From Cobetia marina (GTDB lineage: Bacteria; Pseudomonadota; Gammaproteobacteria; Pseudomonadales; Halomonadaceae): 64,000 nt of DNA. The stretch spans positions 2,232,001 through 2,296,000 of the forward strand of contig NZ_CP017114.1 in the NCBI RefSeq assembly GCF_001720485.1, written 5' to 3'. The notes below the pieces were generated by a model that was not told the origin of the DNA, ran no database searches, and worked only from the letters and a program-made list of their open reading frames with translations. Each line of letters opens with the position of its first letter. Position 1 is the first letter of the stretch. A program made the position numbers and the translations under genes. Shown here piece after piece: positions 37,829-47,996 of the stretch.

Positions 37829-38611
37829 TTATTTTTTCTCCTTGATCAACCACTGGGAAATCACCAGCAGACAGAGTGACAATCCAAGCAGCAGAGTTGC
37901 CAGTGCATTCACTTCAGGCTTGAGCCCCAGGCGCACCATGGAATAGATACGCAGCGGCAGAACTTCAAAGGTCGGACCGGTGACGAAGGTCGAGATCACG
38001 ACATCGTCCAATGACAGGGTAAAACTGAGCAGCCAACCCGAGGCTATCGCCGGCATCAACGCTGGCACCAGCACATGCCAGACGGCTCGTGCTTCGCTGG
38101 CCCCCAGATCACGTGCGGCCTCCAGCAATTGCGGATTGATCCCCGACAGGCGCGAATACACCGTGATCACCACGAAGGGCAGACAGAAGGTGGCATGAGA
38201 GACCAGCAACGAGAGGTAGCCCAGCTGGATGCCCAAGGCGATGAACAGCGCCAGAAACGCGATCGCCATCACGATGTCCGGCATCATCATCACGGTAAAC
38301 AGCATGCCGTTGAGCAGCGGCTTCCCCCGGAAGCGATAACGGTACAGCGCCGTGGCGGTCAGGGTGCCGATCAGCGTGGCGAGAGTCGCCGCCGTCACGC
38401 CCAGCCACAGGGTATTGAGCGCAGCATCCATCAGATTGGCGTTGCCCAGCAGCTTGTCGTACCAGCGCAGACTGAAGCCACCCCAGAGGAACGGATTGCG
38501 CGAATCATTGAAGGAAATCCCGATCAACACCAGGATCGGCACATACAGCAGCGTGAAGATCAGCGTCATGTAGCAACGACTGAACACGCGCAGGGGGCGG
38601 CTCAGGCTCAT
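37829..38611 (-). CDS. potC: Spermidine/putrescine ABC transporter permease PotC
   Basis: Inner-membrane permease of the binding-protein-dependent type with six membrane segments. The EAA loop reads [26 protein letters not shown]. The N-terminus FTLLYVPILVLIGISFNDSRN and the region FSLRWYDKLLGN match PotC. Length 260 aa. It overlaps potB by four bases (start 38611, potB stop 38608) and is followed directly by potD. Confidence 0.94.
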   Translation of the reverse strand: MSLSRPLRVFSRCYMTLIFTLLYVPILVLIGISFNDSRNPFLWGGFSLRWYDKLLGNANLMDAALNTLWLGVTAATLATLIGTLTATALYRYRFRGKPLLNGMLFTVMMMPDIVMAIAFLALFIALGIQLGYLSLLVSHATFCLPFVVITVYSRLSGINPQLLEAARDLGASEARAVWHVLVPALMPAIASGWLLSFTLSLDDVVISTFVTGPTFEVLPLRIYSMVRLGLKPEVNALATLLLGLSLCLLVISQWLIKEKK

Positions 38612-39489
38612 AGTGTCACCTCCCGCTTGAAGAGCTTCACGCTGCGGTAATACGCAAGCAGCAGGAAGGCCATCACCAGTGTCAGCATCACGCTGATGGC
38701 CGCCCCGAAGGACCAGTTGTTGGCTTCCAGGAACTGACCCTTGATGATGTTGCCGATCAAGGGATGACGCGAGCCACCCAGCAGATCCGACACATAGAAC
38801 ATGCCCATCGCCGGCAGGAACACCAGCAGCACGCCGGCGATGATGCCGGGCATGGTCAGCGGCAACACCACATGACGGAAGGTGGCCAGACCATTGGCGC
38901 CGAGATCGCGTGCCGCCTCCAGGGTCGGACGGCTGAGCTGCTCGAACACCGCGTAAAGCGGAAGAATCATGAAGGGCAACAGCATGTAGACCAGCCCGAT
39001 GATCACCGCCTCCTCGGTATACAGAAGCCGCAGGGGAGTATCGATCAGCCCCAGAGTCATCAGCACATCATTGAGCAGCCCACGGGTCGCGATCAGCGTG
39101 CGCAGGGCATAGATGCGAATCAGCGAGTTGGTCCAGAACGGGATGATCACCAGCAGCAGCAGCAGCGGCTGCATCCGGGGGCTGGCACGCGAGATCATCC
39201 AGGCGAGCGGATACCCGAGCACCAGGCAGATCAGGGTCGTGACCAGGCCGATCCACAGCGAATGGCCAAACACTCCCAGATAGACTGGACTGATCATCTG
39301 GCCGTAATTGGTCAGCAAGCCCTGCCAGAGCGTGGCAGGCGAGATGTCGCCACTCAGTAGCTGCCCACTGCCCTCGGGCATCAGGCTGACCAGTACCACC
39401 AGCAAGGTGGGCGCCAGTACCAGCACGATCAGCCAGCCCCAGATGATGGTCAGCGTGGCCGTCTTGAAGGGATTGCGCACCACACTCAT
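38608..39489 (-). CDS. potB: Spermidine/putrescine ABC transporter permease PotB
   Basis: Second permease of the polyamine importer, 293 aa with six membrane segments. EAA loop [27 protein letters not shown]; the stretch [19 protein letters not shown] is typical of PotB. The ATG at 39489 overlaps the potA stop at 39486 (ATGA), supporting translational coupling of potA, potB and potC. Confidence 0.94.
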   Translation of the reverse strand: MSVVRNPFKTATLTIIWGWLIVLVLAPTLLVVLVSLMPEGSGQLLSGDISPATLWQGLLTNYGQMISPVYLGVFGHSLWIGLVTTLICLVLGYPLAWMISRASPRMQPLLLLLVIIPFWTNSLIRIYALRTLIATRGLLNDVLMTLGLIDTPLRLLYTEEAVIIGLVYMLLPFMILPLYAVFEQLSRPTLEAARDLGANGLATFRHVVLPLTMPGIIAGVLLVFLPAMGMFYVSDLLGGSRHPLIGNIIKGQFLEANNWSFGAAISVMLTLVMAFLLLAYYRSVKLFKREVTL

Positions 39490-40613
39490 GTCCCCGCCTC
39501 CACGGGGGCATCATCCGGCAGGATGATTTCCCAGTCCGGCACCCAGCTGACCTTGACGCGCTCACCGAGGCGATAATCGAAGTCCGGATCATCCTCATCG
39601 AAGAACTCGCTGGCCAGCAGCTGCTGGCCACTGTCGAGCTCCAGCACCGTATCCAGCGTCATGCCCTTGTAGTTGCGCTCGATGACACGGGCCGCGAAGC
39701 CTTCGCTGTCCTCGGCGGACTTGAGTCGCATGTCCTCCGGGCGCAGCAGCACCTGCACCGCCTCGCCACCCAGGTATTCGCGGCCGTGGCTGCTCAGCTC
39801 CAGCGACTTTCCCAGCACCTCGACATGGATGCGCCCCGGCGTTGTCGAAGGCCGCTCGACGCGTGCCGCCAGCTGATTGATCTCGCCGACGAAGCGCGCC
39901 ACGAACAACGTGCTCGGCGACTCATAGACTTCACGCGGCGTGCCGATCTGCTCGATCCCCCCTTCCCGCATCACGACCACACGATCGGACATGGAGAGCG
40001 CTTCCTCCTGATCGTGGGTGACGAAGACGAAGGTGATGCCCAGACGGCGCTGAAGACGCTTCAGTTCATTCTGCATCTGCTTGCGCAGCTTGTAGTCCAA
40101 TGCCGAGAGCGGCTCATCCAGCAGCAGGACACGCGGGCGCTTGATGACGGCGCGGGCAATGGCGACACGTTGCTGCTGGCCACCGGAGAGCTGGTCCGGA
40201 CGACGGTCGGACAGATGCGCCAGTTGCACCATTTCCAGCGCTTCCCGCACACGCTCGTGGATCTCGGCCTTGGGCACCTTCTCCATGCGCAACCCGAAGG
40301 CCACGTTGTCGTAAAGATTCATGTGCGGAAACAGCGCATAACTCTGGAAGACGGTATTGACCGGACGCAGGTGCGCAGGCGTGTGCTGCAATGCCGCGTT
40401 CTCGAGCGTGATGGTACCCGCATCAGGGTCCTCGAAGCCTGCGATCAAGCGCAGTACGGTCGTCTTGCCACACCCTGAGGGGCCTAGCAGGGTCACGAAC
40501 TCACCATCCTTCAAATCCAGATCCAGGCTGTCGAGCACCTTGCGCTCGCCAAACGTCTTGGTGATGGAGCGCAACTTGACCAGTGGGGTCGTCTCAGGAG
40601 CAGAGCTATTCAT
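39486..40613 (-). CDS. potA: Spermidine/putrescine ABC transporter ATPase PotA
   Basis: Energises polyamine import. Walker [20 protein letters not shown]-loop [11 protein letters not shown], signature [15 protein letters not shown], Walker [13 protein letters not shown], then the TOBE regulatory domain with PotA-specific [16 protein letters not shown] and [13 protein letters not shown]. Start 40613 (375 aa) is chosen because it aligns with E. coli PotA; the frame is open to 40691. A GGAGGTGA sequence lies 13 nt upstream, a longer than usual spacing. First gene of the pot operon. Confidence 0.95.
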   Translation of the reverse strand: MNSSAPETTPLVKLRSITKTFGERKVLDSLDLDLKDGEFVTLLGPSGCGKTTVLRLIAGFEDPDAGTITLENAALQHTPAHLRPVNTVFQSYALFPHMNLYDNVAFGLRMEKVPKAEIHERVREALEMVQLAHLSDRRPDQLSGGQQQRVAIARAVIKRPRVLLLDEPLSALDYKLRKQMQNELKRLQRRLGITFVFVTHDQEEALSMSDRVVVMREGGIEQIGTPREVYESPSTLFVARFVGEINQLAARVERPSTTPGRIHVEVLGKSLELSSHGREYLGGEAVQVLLRPEDMRLKSAEDSEGFAARVIERNYKGMTLDTVLELDSGQQLLASEFFDEDDPDFDYRLGERVKVSWVPDWEIILPDDAPVEAGT

Positions 40614-40971
40614 CGGCAGGGGGTCACCTCCAGCGGGAAACGCGCGCGTCTCCCTGATACATGAAATGGCGCGCCGGAAATGACGCGCCACACTGTCGAG
40701 TCTTCTTCAGTTCCTGCGCGACCTGCACGCAGAAGGTCCAGCTCAGGATCTTCGCCGCTGCGCCACGGCGGTCATGCAAGCCGTTGTCCATGCCGTCATG
40801 GCGATGCGCGCGGCAACAAATCCTGAGCGACGAAACATGAAAAGGCCCGTACCGGAGTCGGGCCTTTTGCATTGCCTGGCAGCTTGCATCCTCCAGCCTC
40901 AGGCAGGTCGTGAGGTGCGCATTCTGCCCACTCGAGGGCCTGCTGTCATCTCGCATTCACCCAGGAACAAC
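40614..40971. other. Spacer upstream of potA with yihY terminator
   Basis: No gene seen in 358 nt. It holds the presumed potA promoter and the hairpin at 40840-40868. Short GGCGCGCC-type inverted sequences occur near 40665-40688. Confidence 0.4.
40840..40868. terminator. Hairpin terminator in the potA-yihY spacer
   Basis: Arms AAAAGGCCCG and CGGGCCTTTT with a 9-nt loop. It is followed by a T-run on either strand, but lies upstream of potA and downstream (on the plus strand sense) of nothing else, so its client is unclear. Confidence 0.55.
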
Positions 40972-42270
40972 TCACGTCGCCATGGAGGAGGTGGATGACG
41001 GATTCGTCGGAAGGGGGTCGCCGGTGTGGGCAGAGCCAGATTCAACCTCACCGACACTGGGCAGAACCTCCACTAGCCCACAGTCCATGCGTTCCTTCTC
41101 GGCCTGACGCGCCTGAGCCAACGCTTCTCGCAAGGGCTCCAGACGAGGGTGCGGCGCTTCGCCGGCCTCGCCTGCCGGCAGATCCCAGGGCAGCGCTCGC
41201 GCCAGCTCCCAGAGCGTATAGTGATTGAGATCACGTCCCAGCACCCACTGACCATCCTGGGTCTGGCTGGCGATGTTCTCCTCAATCAAGGGCTTGAGTA
41301 CACGACGATAGCGGCTGCCCAACACCTCGGTCAGGCTGTCATCCGAGAGCGGCTCGCCCCGTTCATGCGCATCCTTGAGCAGCATCACGGCCCCCAGGGT
41401 CTGCCAGAACGGTGGCCAGCGATGCCAGTCAGCGTTGGAGCGCTCCCCCATCCAGGCCGCCACTTCCGCCCCAAGCAACACGATGCACCAGGACAGGAAG
41501 ACCCACAGCAGGAACAGTGGCACTGCCGCGAAGGCACCATAGATGGCCTGATAGGACGGGAACTGCGTGACGTAGAACGAGAACCCGGCCTTGGCCAGTT
41601 CCAGTGCCAGAGCTGTCGTCACCGCTCCCACGGCCGCATCGCGCAGGCGCACCTTGCAATTGGGTACCGCGGCATAGATGAAGGTGAAGGCCACCGCGCT
41701 CAACAATGGTGGCAACAGGCGCAGCAATACCGCCTTGCCGCCCAGCATCGAGGCCGCTGAATCGAAGAACGACAGCGAAGTCAGATAGGAAGACAGCAGG
41801 AAACCAGACCCCAGCATCAGCGGCCCGAGTGTCAGTACCGCCCAGTACATCAGAAAGCTCGACAGCCCCTTGCGCCCTTCCGGTACCTGCCAGATGGCAT
41901 TGAACGCCCCTTCGATGGTGATCATCATCAACACCGAGGTGACGAACAGAAAGATGAGGCCCACGGAGGTCAGATTGCGAGCCTGGCCCGAGAACTCATT
42001 GAGGTACTCAAGCACCGTCTCGCCGGTGGAGGGCAGGAACTGGGCAAAGACGGTGGTCTGCAGTTGCTGCCCGACACCGTCAAAGCTCGGGATGACGGCG
42101 AACATCGAATAGATCACCGTCATCAGAGGCACCACCGCGAACAGGGTGGTATAGGTCAAGGCGGAGGCAGTCTTCTTGCCATCGTGATAGTTGAAACGTG
42201 AGACCAGCTTGAGGACGACCCCGATGGCAGGCGTCATCCGCTTGAGTTGTGGCAGTTGTGGCATTCTCAT
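40972..42270 (-). CDS. YihY/virulence factor BrkB family membrane protein
   Basis: Inner-membrane protein with about six membrane segments (for example TYTTLFAVVPLMTVIYSMFAVIP, VGLIFLFVTSVLMMITIEGAFNAIW, YWAVLTLGPLMLGSGFLL, YGAFAAVPLFLLWVFLSWCIVLLGAEVAA). The A-x-x-L-x-y-TTLxAxxP start is the family hallmark. A soluble C-terminal part of about 150 residues follows; it ends in a low-complexity Pro/Ser/Thr tail. Length 432 aa, similar to Pseudomonas homologues. GAGGGG precedes the ATG. Older annotation as ribonuclease BN is not supported by family knowledge; function unknown. Confidence 0.92.
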   Translation of the reverse strand: MRMPQLPQLKRMTPAIGVVLKLVSRFNYHDGKKTASALTYTTLFAVVPLMTVIYSMFAVIPSFDGVGQQLQTTVFAQFLPSTGETVLEYLNEFSGQARNLTSVGLIFLFVTSVLMMITIEGAFNAIWQVPEGRKGLSSFLMYWAVLTLGPLMLGSGFLLSSYLTSLSFFDSAASMLGGKAVLLRLLPPLLSAVAFTFIYAAVPNCKVRLRDAAVGAVTTALALELAKAGFSFYVTQFPSYQAIYGAFAAVPLFLLWVFLSWCIVLLGAEVAAWMGERSNADWHRWPPFWQTLGAVMLLKDAHERGEPLSDDSLTEVLGSRYRRVLKPLIEENIASQTQDGQWVLGRDLNHYTLWELARALPWDLPAGEAGEAPHPRLEPLREALAQARQAEKERMDCGLVEVLPSVGEVESGSAHTGDPLPTNPSSTSSMAT

Positions 42271-42369
42271 GCGCCCCTCTACAATGCATCCCTGATGTGA
42301 AGCTGCCGTCAGGAATCACTGACGGCACAGTCCATTCGCCTTACCGCCTGTCCGGAAACGGAGACAGTC

Positions 42370-42729
42370 ATGCCAATGCTGAAACTCTATCACAACCCGC
42401 GCTGCTCCAAGTCACGCGAAACCCTCGCGTTGCTGGAGTCACGCCTGAAAAGCGACGAATTCGAGACCATTCGTTACCTGGACACCCCGTTGAGCCGTGA
42501 GCAGCTGAGTGCGCTGGCCGCTCGACTCGAAGGCGGGGCGAAAGCCCTGACGCGAGAGAACGAGAGTGACTGGAAGGCGCTCGCCCTTGAGGAACCCGAT
42601 GATGCACGACGTCTGGACGCCATCGCTGCCACGCCCAGGTTGATGCAACGCCCGATTCTCGATGACGGAAAGCGCGCCATCATCGGCAGACCACCGCAGG
42701 ATGTACTCGCCCTGCTCGACGACGCCTGA
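42370..42729 (+). CDS. ArsC-family reductase (arsenate reductase-like, glutaredoxin type)
   Basis: Thioredoxin-fold ArsC family protein, 119 aa. N-terminal LYHNPRCSKSRETLALLES carries the single catalytic Cys of the CxxS-type motif, and RPILDDGKRAIIGRPPQDVLALL is the conserved C-terminal block. It is closest to the YfgD-type short group, which may not act on arsenate. GGAG lies six bases before ATG. It starts a tight three-gene run with the WrbA-like and DUF2069 genes, an order also known in Pseudomonas. Confidence 0.9.
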   Translation: MPMLKLYHNPRCSKSRETLALLESRLKSDEFETIRYLDTPLSREQLSALAARLEGGAKALTRENESDWKALALEEPDDARRLDAIAATPRLMQRPILDDGKRAIIGRPPQDVLALLDDA

Positions 42730-43401
<672 letters not shown>

Positions 43402-43809
43402 ATGCGCGCCTGGCTTGAACGAATGGAACGCGAACAAGGCCTCGACACCCTCGAGGCCAAGAGCCGCCGCGGCGTGATCGTGAGCTTCGCGGCCCTGGCC
43501 GTCATCCTGCTGGTAGGTGGCATCCAGTTGATGGCCCAGAGTGACAATACCGGCCTGGTGCCGTTGTTGATTCGCCTGCTGCCCATTGCCCTTTTCCTGC
43601 CCGCCGTGCTGACTCGTCGCGCCCGCGGCCACGTCTGGCTGGCCTTCGTCAGTCTGCTCTATCTCATGCAGGGCGTGATGCTGGCCAGCGTACCCGGCCA
43701 TGGGGTGATCGGCATACTGGAGGCGCTGGCGGCACTTGGCCTGTTCCTCGCCAGCATGGCGTATGCTCGCTTTCGCTCGCGCAATCTGAAGCGTCAGCCT
43801 CAGTCGTGA
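43402..43809 (+). CDS. DUF2069 membrane protein
   Basis: A 135-residue inner-membrane protein with four predicted helices (VSFAALAVILLVGGIQLM, LLIRLLPIALFLPAVL, WLAFVSLLYLMQGVML, ILEALAALGLFLASMAYARF). The pattern and position after a WrbA-like gene match the DUF2069 family; function unknown. Its ATG follows the previous stop codon without a gap, indicating coupled translation. A strong hairpin ends the unit at 43856. Confidence 0.82.
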   Translation: MRAWLERMEREQGLDTLEAKSRRGVIVSFAALAVILLVGGIQLMAQSDNTGLVPLLIRLLPIALFLPAVLTRRARGHVWLAFVSLLYLMQGVMLASVPGHGVIGILEALAALGLFLASMAYARFRSRNLKRQPQS

Positions 43810-43855
43810 TGCGGGCCGGCACCCCCATGGGGTAAAAGGCCGGCCGACAAGAACC

Positions 43856-43888
43856 TGACAGATAGCGCCCCCTGGGCGCTATCTGTCA
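43856..43888 (+). terminator. Terminator after the arsC-wrbA-DUF2069 unit
   Basis: Perfect 15-base arms starting TGACAGATAGCGCCC with a 3-nt loop, 47 nt past the DUF2069 stop. Confidence 0.8.
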
Positions 43889-43914
43889 TCAGGCCTGGCG
43901 CTTTGTCTGCACGA

Positions 43915-44027
43915 CCGGCGATTCTTTCGAATTTTCTGCCCCTTCCCTCATTTCTGTCCCTACCGCTGTCTCTTTCCGCTTCTCTTTTTCCTCTTCCCCT
44001 TTTCCTCGGCCTCGGCGCTTATCCCTT
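43915..44027. repeat. Pyrimidine-rich tract before azlC
   Basis: About 110 nt strongly biased to C and T with TTCTCTTTTTCCTCTTCC-like words and a GCTTATC word. It is related in composition to 15778-15850 and 20078-20137. The spacer 43889-44252 has no gene that I can support. Confidence 0.6.
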
Positions 44028-44252
44028 GAAGATGCGCGGAGGATTCCAATGACAGATCAGCGCTCGACGGTGGCTTGCCGGGCAATTGGCGCTAGAATCC
44101 AGAGGATTGCACTGCAGAATGCCACCTTGGCCGCATCGCCACACCATCATCGTCACGCTATGCTGATTCATCTGACCCCTTCGGGATCGGGTCGTCACGC
44201 AGCCTCGCGTGATGCCAATGCCCATTGAGCCGACAGGAACCCCGTACGCCTC

Positions 44253-45086
44253 ATGCCTACGACACCCACCACCGATGGCGTGACACGCACCCTCGACGAC
44301 GGCGCGCCCTCCCTGAAGATGGCCGAGCCTGAATCGATCACCACGGCCAGCGAATGGCTGAGTGCCCGCCAGGCGTGGCGTGAGGCGCTGCGTCAGACGC
44401 TACCGGTGATGTTCGGCTATATCCCGCTGGGAGCCGCCTTCGGGGTGCTGTTCACCCAGTTGCCCCTGAGCCCCTGGCTGGGACTCTTGATGTCGGTGAT
44501 CATCCTGGCGGGTGCCGGGCAGTTCCTGGCAGTCGCTCTGCTGGGCGCTGGAGCGGGTGTCACGGAGGTGGCCGTCGCCACCCTGCTGCTCAACTCACGC
44601 CACCTGTTCTATGGCCTGTCATTGCTGGAGCGTTTCCGCGAGGCCGGAATCGCCAAGCTCTATCTCATCTTCGGTCTCACCGACGAGACCTACTCGCTGC
44701 TATCCAGCCTGCCGCGCAGCGGTGAGCGGGATGACAAGGCCGCCAGGCGCAATGATCAGCGTCTGATGCTGCGCATTACGGCGCTCAACCAGCTGTGGTG
44801 GGTATTGGGGACCGCACTGGGACTGGCGGCCGGCCAGCTTACCTTCGACAGCAGCGGCATCGAATTTGCCCTCACTGCCTTGTTCGTCGTGCTCGGCATC
44901 GAGCAATGGTACGCATTGCGGGAACGCTGGCCCTTCCTGCTGGGCCTGGTGATCACCCTGGCGGGGCTATGGGTGCTGCCCCAAGACCAACTGCTGCTCG
45001 GCAGCATCGCCGCGGCAAGTGTCCTTCTGCTCGGCCATTACCTCCATCAACAGCGCTCTCTGAGCGACGGGAGCCGGACACGATGA
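44253..45086 (+). CDS. azlC: Branched-chain amino acid export permease AzlC
   Basis: Large subunit of the AzlCD exporter (LIV-E family). Family blocks LPVMFGYIPLGAAFGVLF, AGAGQFLAVALLGAG, TLLLNSRHLFYGLSLLERF and FGLTDETYSLL are clear; about six to seven membrane helices; 277 aa. The first 40 residues are a polar extension. ATG 44253 lacks a close ribosome site (AGGAA is 14 nt away), so a later start is possible. The stop overlaps the azlD ATG (ATGA). Confidence 0.93.
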   Translation: MPTTPTTDGVTRTLDDGAPSLKMAEPESITTASEWLSARQAWREALRQTLPVMFGYIPLGAAFGVLFTQLPLSPWLGLLMSVIILAGAGQFLAVALLGAGAGVTEVAVATLLLNSRHLFYGLSLLERFREAGIAKLYLIFGLTDETYSLLSSLPRSGERDDKAARRNDQRLMLRITALNQLWWVLGTALGLAAGQLTFDSSGIEFALTALFVVLGIEQWYALRERWPFLLGLVITLAGLWVLPQDQLLLGSIAAASVLLLGHYLHQQRSLSDGSRTR

Positions 45087-45481
45087 CAACGACCCAGGCA
45101 CTGCTGCTGATCGGCGTGGCCGCGCTGGCGACCTTCGCAACACGCGTGACCCCCTTCCTGTTTCTCTCACGCCATTCCGCACATCCCTTGATCCTGCACA
45201 TGGGTCGCTATCTGCCGGCCATCGTGATGGTCGTGCTGATCATCGTGTCCCTGTCTGCCATGTCGTTGCCCGGCGACTCCCCCCGTGATCTGCCCTCCAC
45301 GCTCGCTCGCAGCGAGCTCTGGCGCGACTGGCTGATGCAGGCCGAAGGGGCCGGCATGCTGATATCCGCCGCCTGCGTGGCCGGCCTTCACCTCTGGCGA
45401 CGCAATGCGCTGCTCTCCATCGCCGTCGGTACCGGTCTTTACATGGCGTGGGTACAGCTCGGCCCCATGGCACAGGCCTGA
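45083..45481 (+). CDS. azlD: AzlD-family small subunit of the branched-chain amino acid exporter
   Basis: Small membrane partner of AzlC, 132 aa, with about four helices (LLLIGVAALATFATRVTPFLFL including the family motif ATxxTRxxPF, LPAIVMVVLIIVSLSAM, GMLISAACVAGLHLW, LLSIAVGTGLYMAWVQL). A hydrophilic insert of about 25 residues in the middle makes it longer than the usual 100-110 aa. Translationally coupled to azlC by a four-base overlap. Confidence 0.9.
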   Translation: MTTTQALLLIGVAALATFATRVTPFLFLSRHSAHPLILHMGRYLPAIVMVVLIIVSLSAMSLPGDSPRDLPSTLARSELWRDWLMQAEGAGMLISAACVAGLHLWRRNALLSIAVGTGLYMAWVQLGPMAQA

Positions 45482-45553
45482 GGCCCTTGCGATCTGGCGC
45501 TCGACGGTACACAGTCCTTACATTACATGAGCAATTCATCAAGGGAGCCCACC

Positions 45554-46204
45554 ATGAATCGCGATATCGCTGACGTGCGCAGAACCTACTCCGGTGATGG
45601 CCTGAATCTTGACAACACCCCGGCCGAACCCTTCGAGCAGTTTCAGGAATGGCTGACCAGCGCACTCTCCGCCGATGACAACGATGCCAATGTGATGACG
45701 TTGTCCACCGTGGACAGCCAGGGCAAGCCGCACGCGCGCATCGTGCTGCTCAAGGGATACGACGCGCAAGGGTTCATCTTCTATACCAACTATCAGAGCC
45801 ACAAGGGCAGCGAACTGGCCAATATGCCGCATGCGGCCTTGACGTTCTGGTGGCCTGCCATGGAGCGCCAGGTCCGTATCGAGGGTCGCGTGGAGAAGGT
45901 CTCGGACGCCACCTCGGACCACTACTTCGCCTCCCGTCCCAAGGAAAGCCAGCTGGGCGCCTGGGTCTCGCAGCAGAGCGTCGAGATTCCGGATCGCGAC
46001 TGGCTCAGCGAGAGACAGGGTCGCTTCGAGAAGGTCTATGCCGACAGTGATGTCCCGCGCCCTGAGCACTGGGGTGGCTATCGCGTGGTGCCCGAGATGA
46101 TCGAGTTCTGGCAGGGCCAGCCATCACGCCTGCACGACCGGGTCCGTTATCAGCGTCTGGATACCGAAGACAATGAGTGGCACAAGGTGATGCTCGCACC
46201 GTGA
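45554..46204 (+). CDS. pdxH: Pyridoxamine 5'-phosphate oxidase
   Basis: FMN enzyme making pyridoxal 5'-phosphate in vitamin B6 metabolism. Conserved blocks: NVMTLSTVDSQGKPHARIVLLKGYDAQGF, FYTNYQSHKGSELANMPHAAL, FWWPAMERQVRIEGRVEKV, SRPKESQLGAWVSQQS and the C-terminal WGGYRVVPEMIEFWQGQPSRLHDR. Length 216 aa is normal. The start at 45554 has GGGAG six bases upstream; an in-frame ATG at 45527 has none. Ends with a terminator at 46232. Confidence 0.96.
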   Translation: MNRDIADVRRTYSGDGLNLDNTPAEPFEQFQEWLTSALSADDNDANVMTLSTVDSQGKPHARIVLLKGYDAQGFIFYTNYQSHKGSELANMPHAALTFWWPAMERQVRIEGRVEKVSDATSDHYFASRPKESQLGAWVSQQSVEIPDRDWLSERQGRFEKVYADSDVPRPEHWGGYRVVPEMIEFWQGQPSRLHDRVRYQRLDTEDNEWHKVMLAP

Positions 46205-46231
46205 GTGGCACCTGATCGCCCCACGCTCTCG

Positions 46232-46256
46232 AAGGCTCCGCCATGGCGGGGCCTTT
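46232..46256 (+). terminator. Rho-independent terminator after pdxH
   Basis: Short stem AAGGCTCCGCC / GGCGGGGCCTT with an AT loop, followed by TT, 28 nt past the stop. The remaining spacer to 46531 shows no gene. Confidence 0.75.
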
Positions 46257-46531
46257 TGCGTGAAGGCGCCTGCGTGCTGATCGAAACACGCATGCCCCTT
46301 ACGCCAAGCCCCTCGCACCATGCCCCTCTCGCCATACCCCTCACATCACGCCATGCGGCACCCGCGATGCGATCCCATCGACGCGGCATGCGAGATCAAG
46401 CATGACTTGCCCTGCGCCGTGCCAGAACAGACAATGGCCGGCTTTTCGGTGCAGGGCATGCTCAGGTCGGCGACAGCTGCACGGCTCATGTTCTGCATAC
46501 ACCGTCACATGTTTACAGGAAGGGAGGCCAC

Positions 46532-47083
46532 ATGGCCTGGGACGACAGTGCAACACCCAAGGTGGCTCGTCAGACGCTGGTAGATCGCCTGCTGGCAAGC
46601 TACACACCTTCCGATCACCATGGCATCTCGCTGGTGGATCACGCCGTGGTCGGCAATGTGCTCTACACCGTGCTGGAGCATCCCCATGGTCATACCTTCA
46701 TTCGCCAGCATCTGATGCAGGCTCCCCGACAGGGTGACCCCAGCCGCTGGGAATACCATATCCGGGATGAAGGCACGCCAGATATTCCGCTGCAATGCCC
46801 ACCGGCACTCCTGGCGCAGTCCACTGCCCCCGGTGAGATTGCCGCCCAGTGGCGAGAGGCGACCCGCGCCGCGCGTGAGGATGTCGCGGCGCGCAAGCGC
46901 AAGATCAAGAAGCTCAGGAAAGGCGAGCGCCTTGCGGCACTGGATGGCAGCGAGGTGATCTTCGTGCGGGCTTTCACCGCCAGCCTGTTCATCGGGCGAG
47001 CTCCCGACGATACCGAGGAGGAGGAATACGAGTATCACTGGGAAGACATCGATCTGCTGGCCTCCCCGCTGCCTGACGAGTGA
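46532..47083 (+). CDS. Conserved-looking soluble protein of unknown function
   Basis: 183 aa, no signal peptide or membrane helix. The N-terminal half has HGISLVDHAVVGNVLYTVLEHPHGHTFIRQHLM, followed by a helical basic stretch (REATRAAREDVAARKRKIKKLRK), a hydrophobic core FVRAFTASLFIG and a strongly acidic end (DDTEEEEYEYHWEDIDLL). AGGGAGG precedes the ATG and codon use is like the neighbours, so it is likely a real gene. I do not recognise a family. It sits between pdxH and an RNA pseudouridine synthase, 67 nt before the latter, and could be co-transcribed with it. Confidence 0.7.
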   Translation: MAWDDSATPKVARQTLVDRLLASYTPSDHHGISLVDHAVVGNVLYTVLEHPHGHTFIRQHLMQAPRQGDPSRWEYHIRDEGTPDIPLQCPPALLAQSTAPGEIAAQWREATRAAREDVAARKRKIKKLRKGERLAALDGSEVIFVRAFTASLFIGRAPDDTEEEEYEYHWEDIDLLASPLPDE

Positions 47084-47150
47084 CGGCGAGCTCGTCACCC
47101 GCCTTGCCGACCATCACCGTCGAACCGCCCATCGTCATCTGTGAGACCCC

Positions 47151-47822
47151 ATGCAGCCACAAGCCGACCCGTTCATCGTTCCGCCCTGTCGTGAGACCTA
47201 CAAGGTGCTTTACGCGGATGAGGACATCCTGCTGATCCACAAGCCTAGTGGTCTGCTGAGCCTGTCGGGCAAGCATCCGCTCAATCTGGACTCGCTGCAC
47301 CATCGGCTGGTCAAGGAATACCCGACCGCCAAGCTGCTGCACCGTCTGGATCTCGGCACATCAGGCATCATGCTGGTGGCACTCAACAAGCCGGCCAACG
47401 GCAACCTGACGCGCCAGTTCCAGGCCCGGACCATCGACAAGTCCTACCGCGCGATGCTGCTGGGACACGTCGAGCAGGACAGTGGACGGATCTCGCTGCC
47501 GATTGCCAAGGACGTGGATCAGTTCCCGTTGCAGAAGATCTGCCATGAGACAGGCAAGACCGCCATCAGTGACTATCGCGTGCTTGAGCGGCTCGAGGCC
47601 CCCAGGCGTACCCGGGTCGAATTCACGCCCGTCTCCGGGCGCACCCACCAGCTGCGCATCCACAGTCAGCAGTTGGGCCACCCCATCCTGGGCTGCGATC
47701 TGTATGCCAGTGATGAAGCCTTCTTCATGGCCGAGCGCCTGATGCTGCATGCCGAGATGATCGCCTTCGATCACCCGGTCAGCGGCGAGCGCATGCAAGT
47801 CCGCAGCCCCTGCCCCTTTTGA
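47151..47822 (+). CDS. RluA-family pseudouridine synthase
   Basis: Isomerises uridine in rRNA and/or tRNA. Catalytic motif LLHRLDLGTSGIMLVALN (Asp in HRLD, about residue 66), SYRAMLLGHV, and RTRVEFTPVSGRTHQLRIHSQQLGHPILGCDLY. There is no N-terminal S4 domain; at 223 aa it is the size of E. coli RluA, which acts on 23S U746 and tRNA U32. Assignment to RluA itself rather than another short paralogue is likely but not proven. Confidence 0.88.
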   Translation: MQPQADPFIVPPCRETYKVLYADEDILLIHKPSGLLSLSGKHPLNLDSLHHRLVKEYPTAKLLHRLDLGTSGIMLVALNKPANGNLTRQFQARTIDKSYRAMLLGHVEQDSGRISLPIAKDVDQFPLQKICHETGKTAISDYRVLERLEAPRRTRVEFTPVSGRTHQLRIHSQQLGHPILGCDLYASDEAFFMAERLMLHAEMIAFDHPVSGERMQVRSPCPF

Positions 47823-47893
47823 GCGTCGCTGACGTCCCGCATCGGCGAGACGGATGGTGAGACGGATGGTGAGACAGATAGACGACCCTGATA

Positions 47894-47935
47894 GACGAGA
47901 CGCCCCCGCAGGCAAGCCTGCGGGGGCGTCTCGTC
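47894..47935. terminator. Bidirectional terminator between the rluA-like gene and the betaine importer
   Basis: Perfect 20-base arms starting GACGAGACGCCCCCG with a 2-base loop, between convergent genes. Just before it (47847-47882) a 12-bp unit GAGACGGATGGT occurs about three times in tandem. Confidence 0.8.
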
Positions 47936-47996
47936 GTGGTCTTACTCACATTGATGGCAGGCCGAGGTGGACTAGACCGCTGCCATCACGATGAGG

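Noticed and set aside
36523..37845. 440-codon plus-strand frame opposite potD
   Set aside because: Antisense of potD; no protein-like features.
40840..40868. A terminator for the YihY gene
   Set aside because: The hairpin is downstream of the yihY stop on the minus strand but nearer to potA; kept only as an unassigned terminator-like element.
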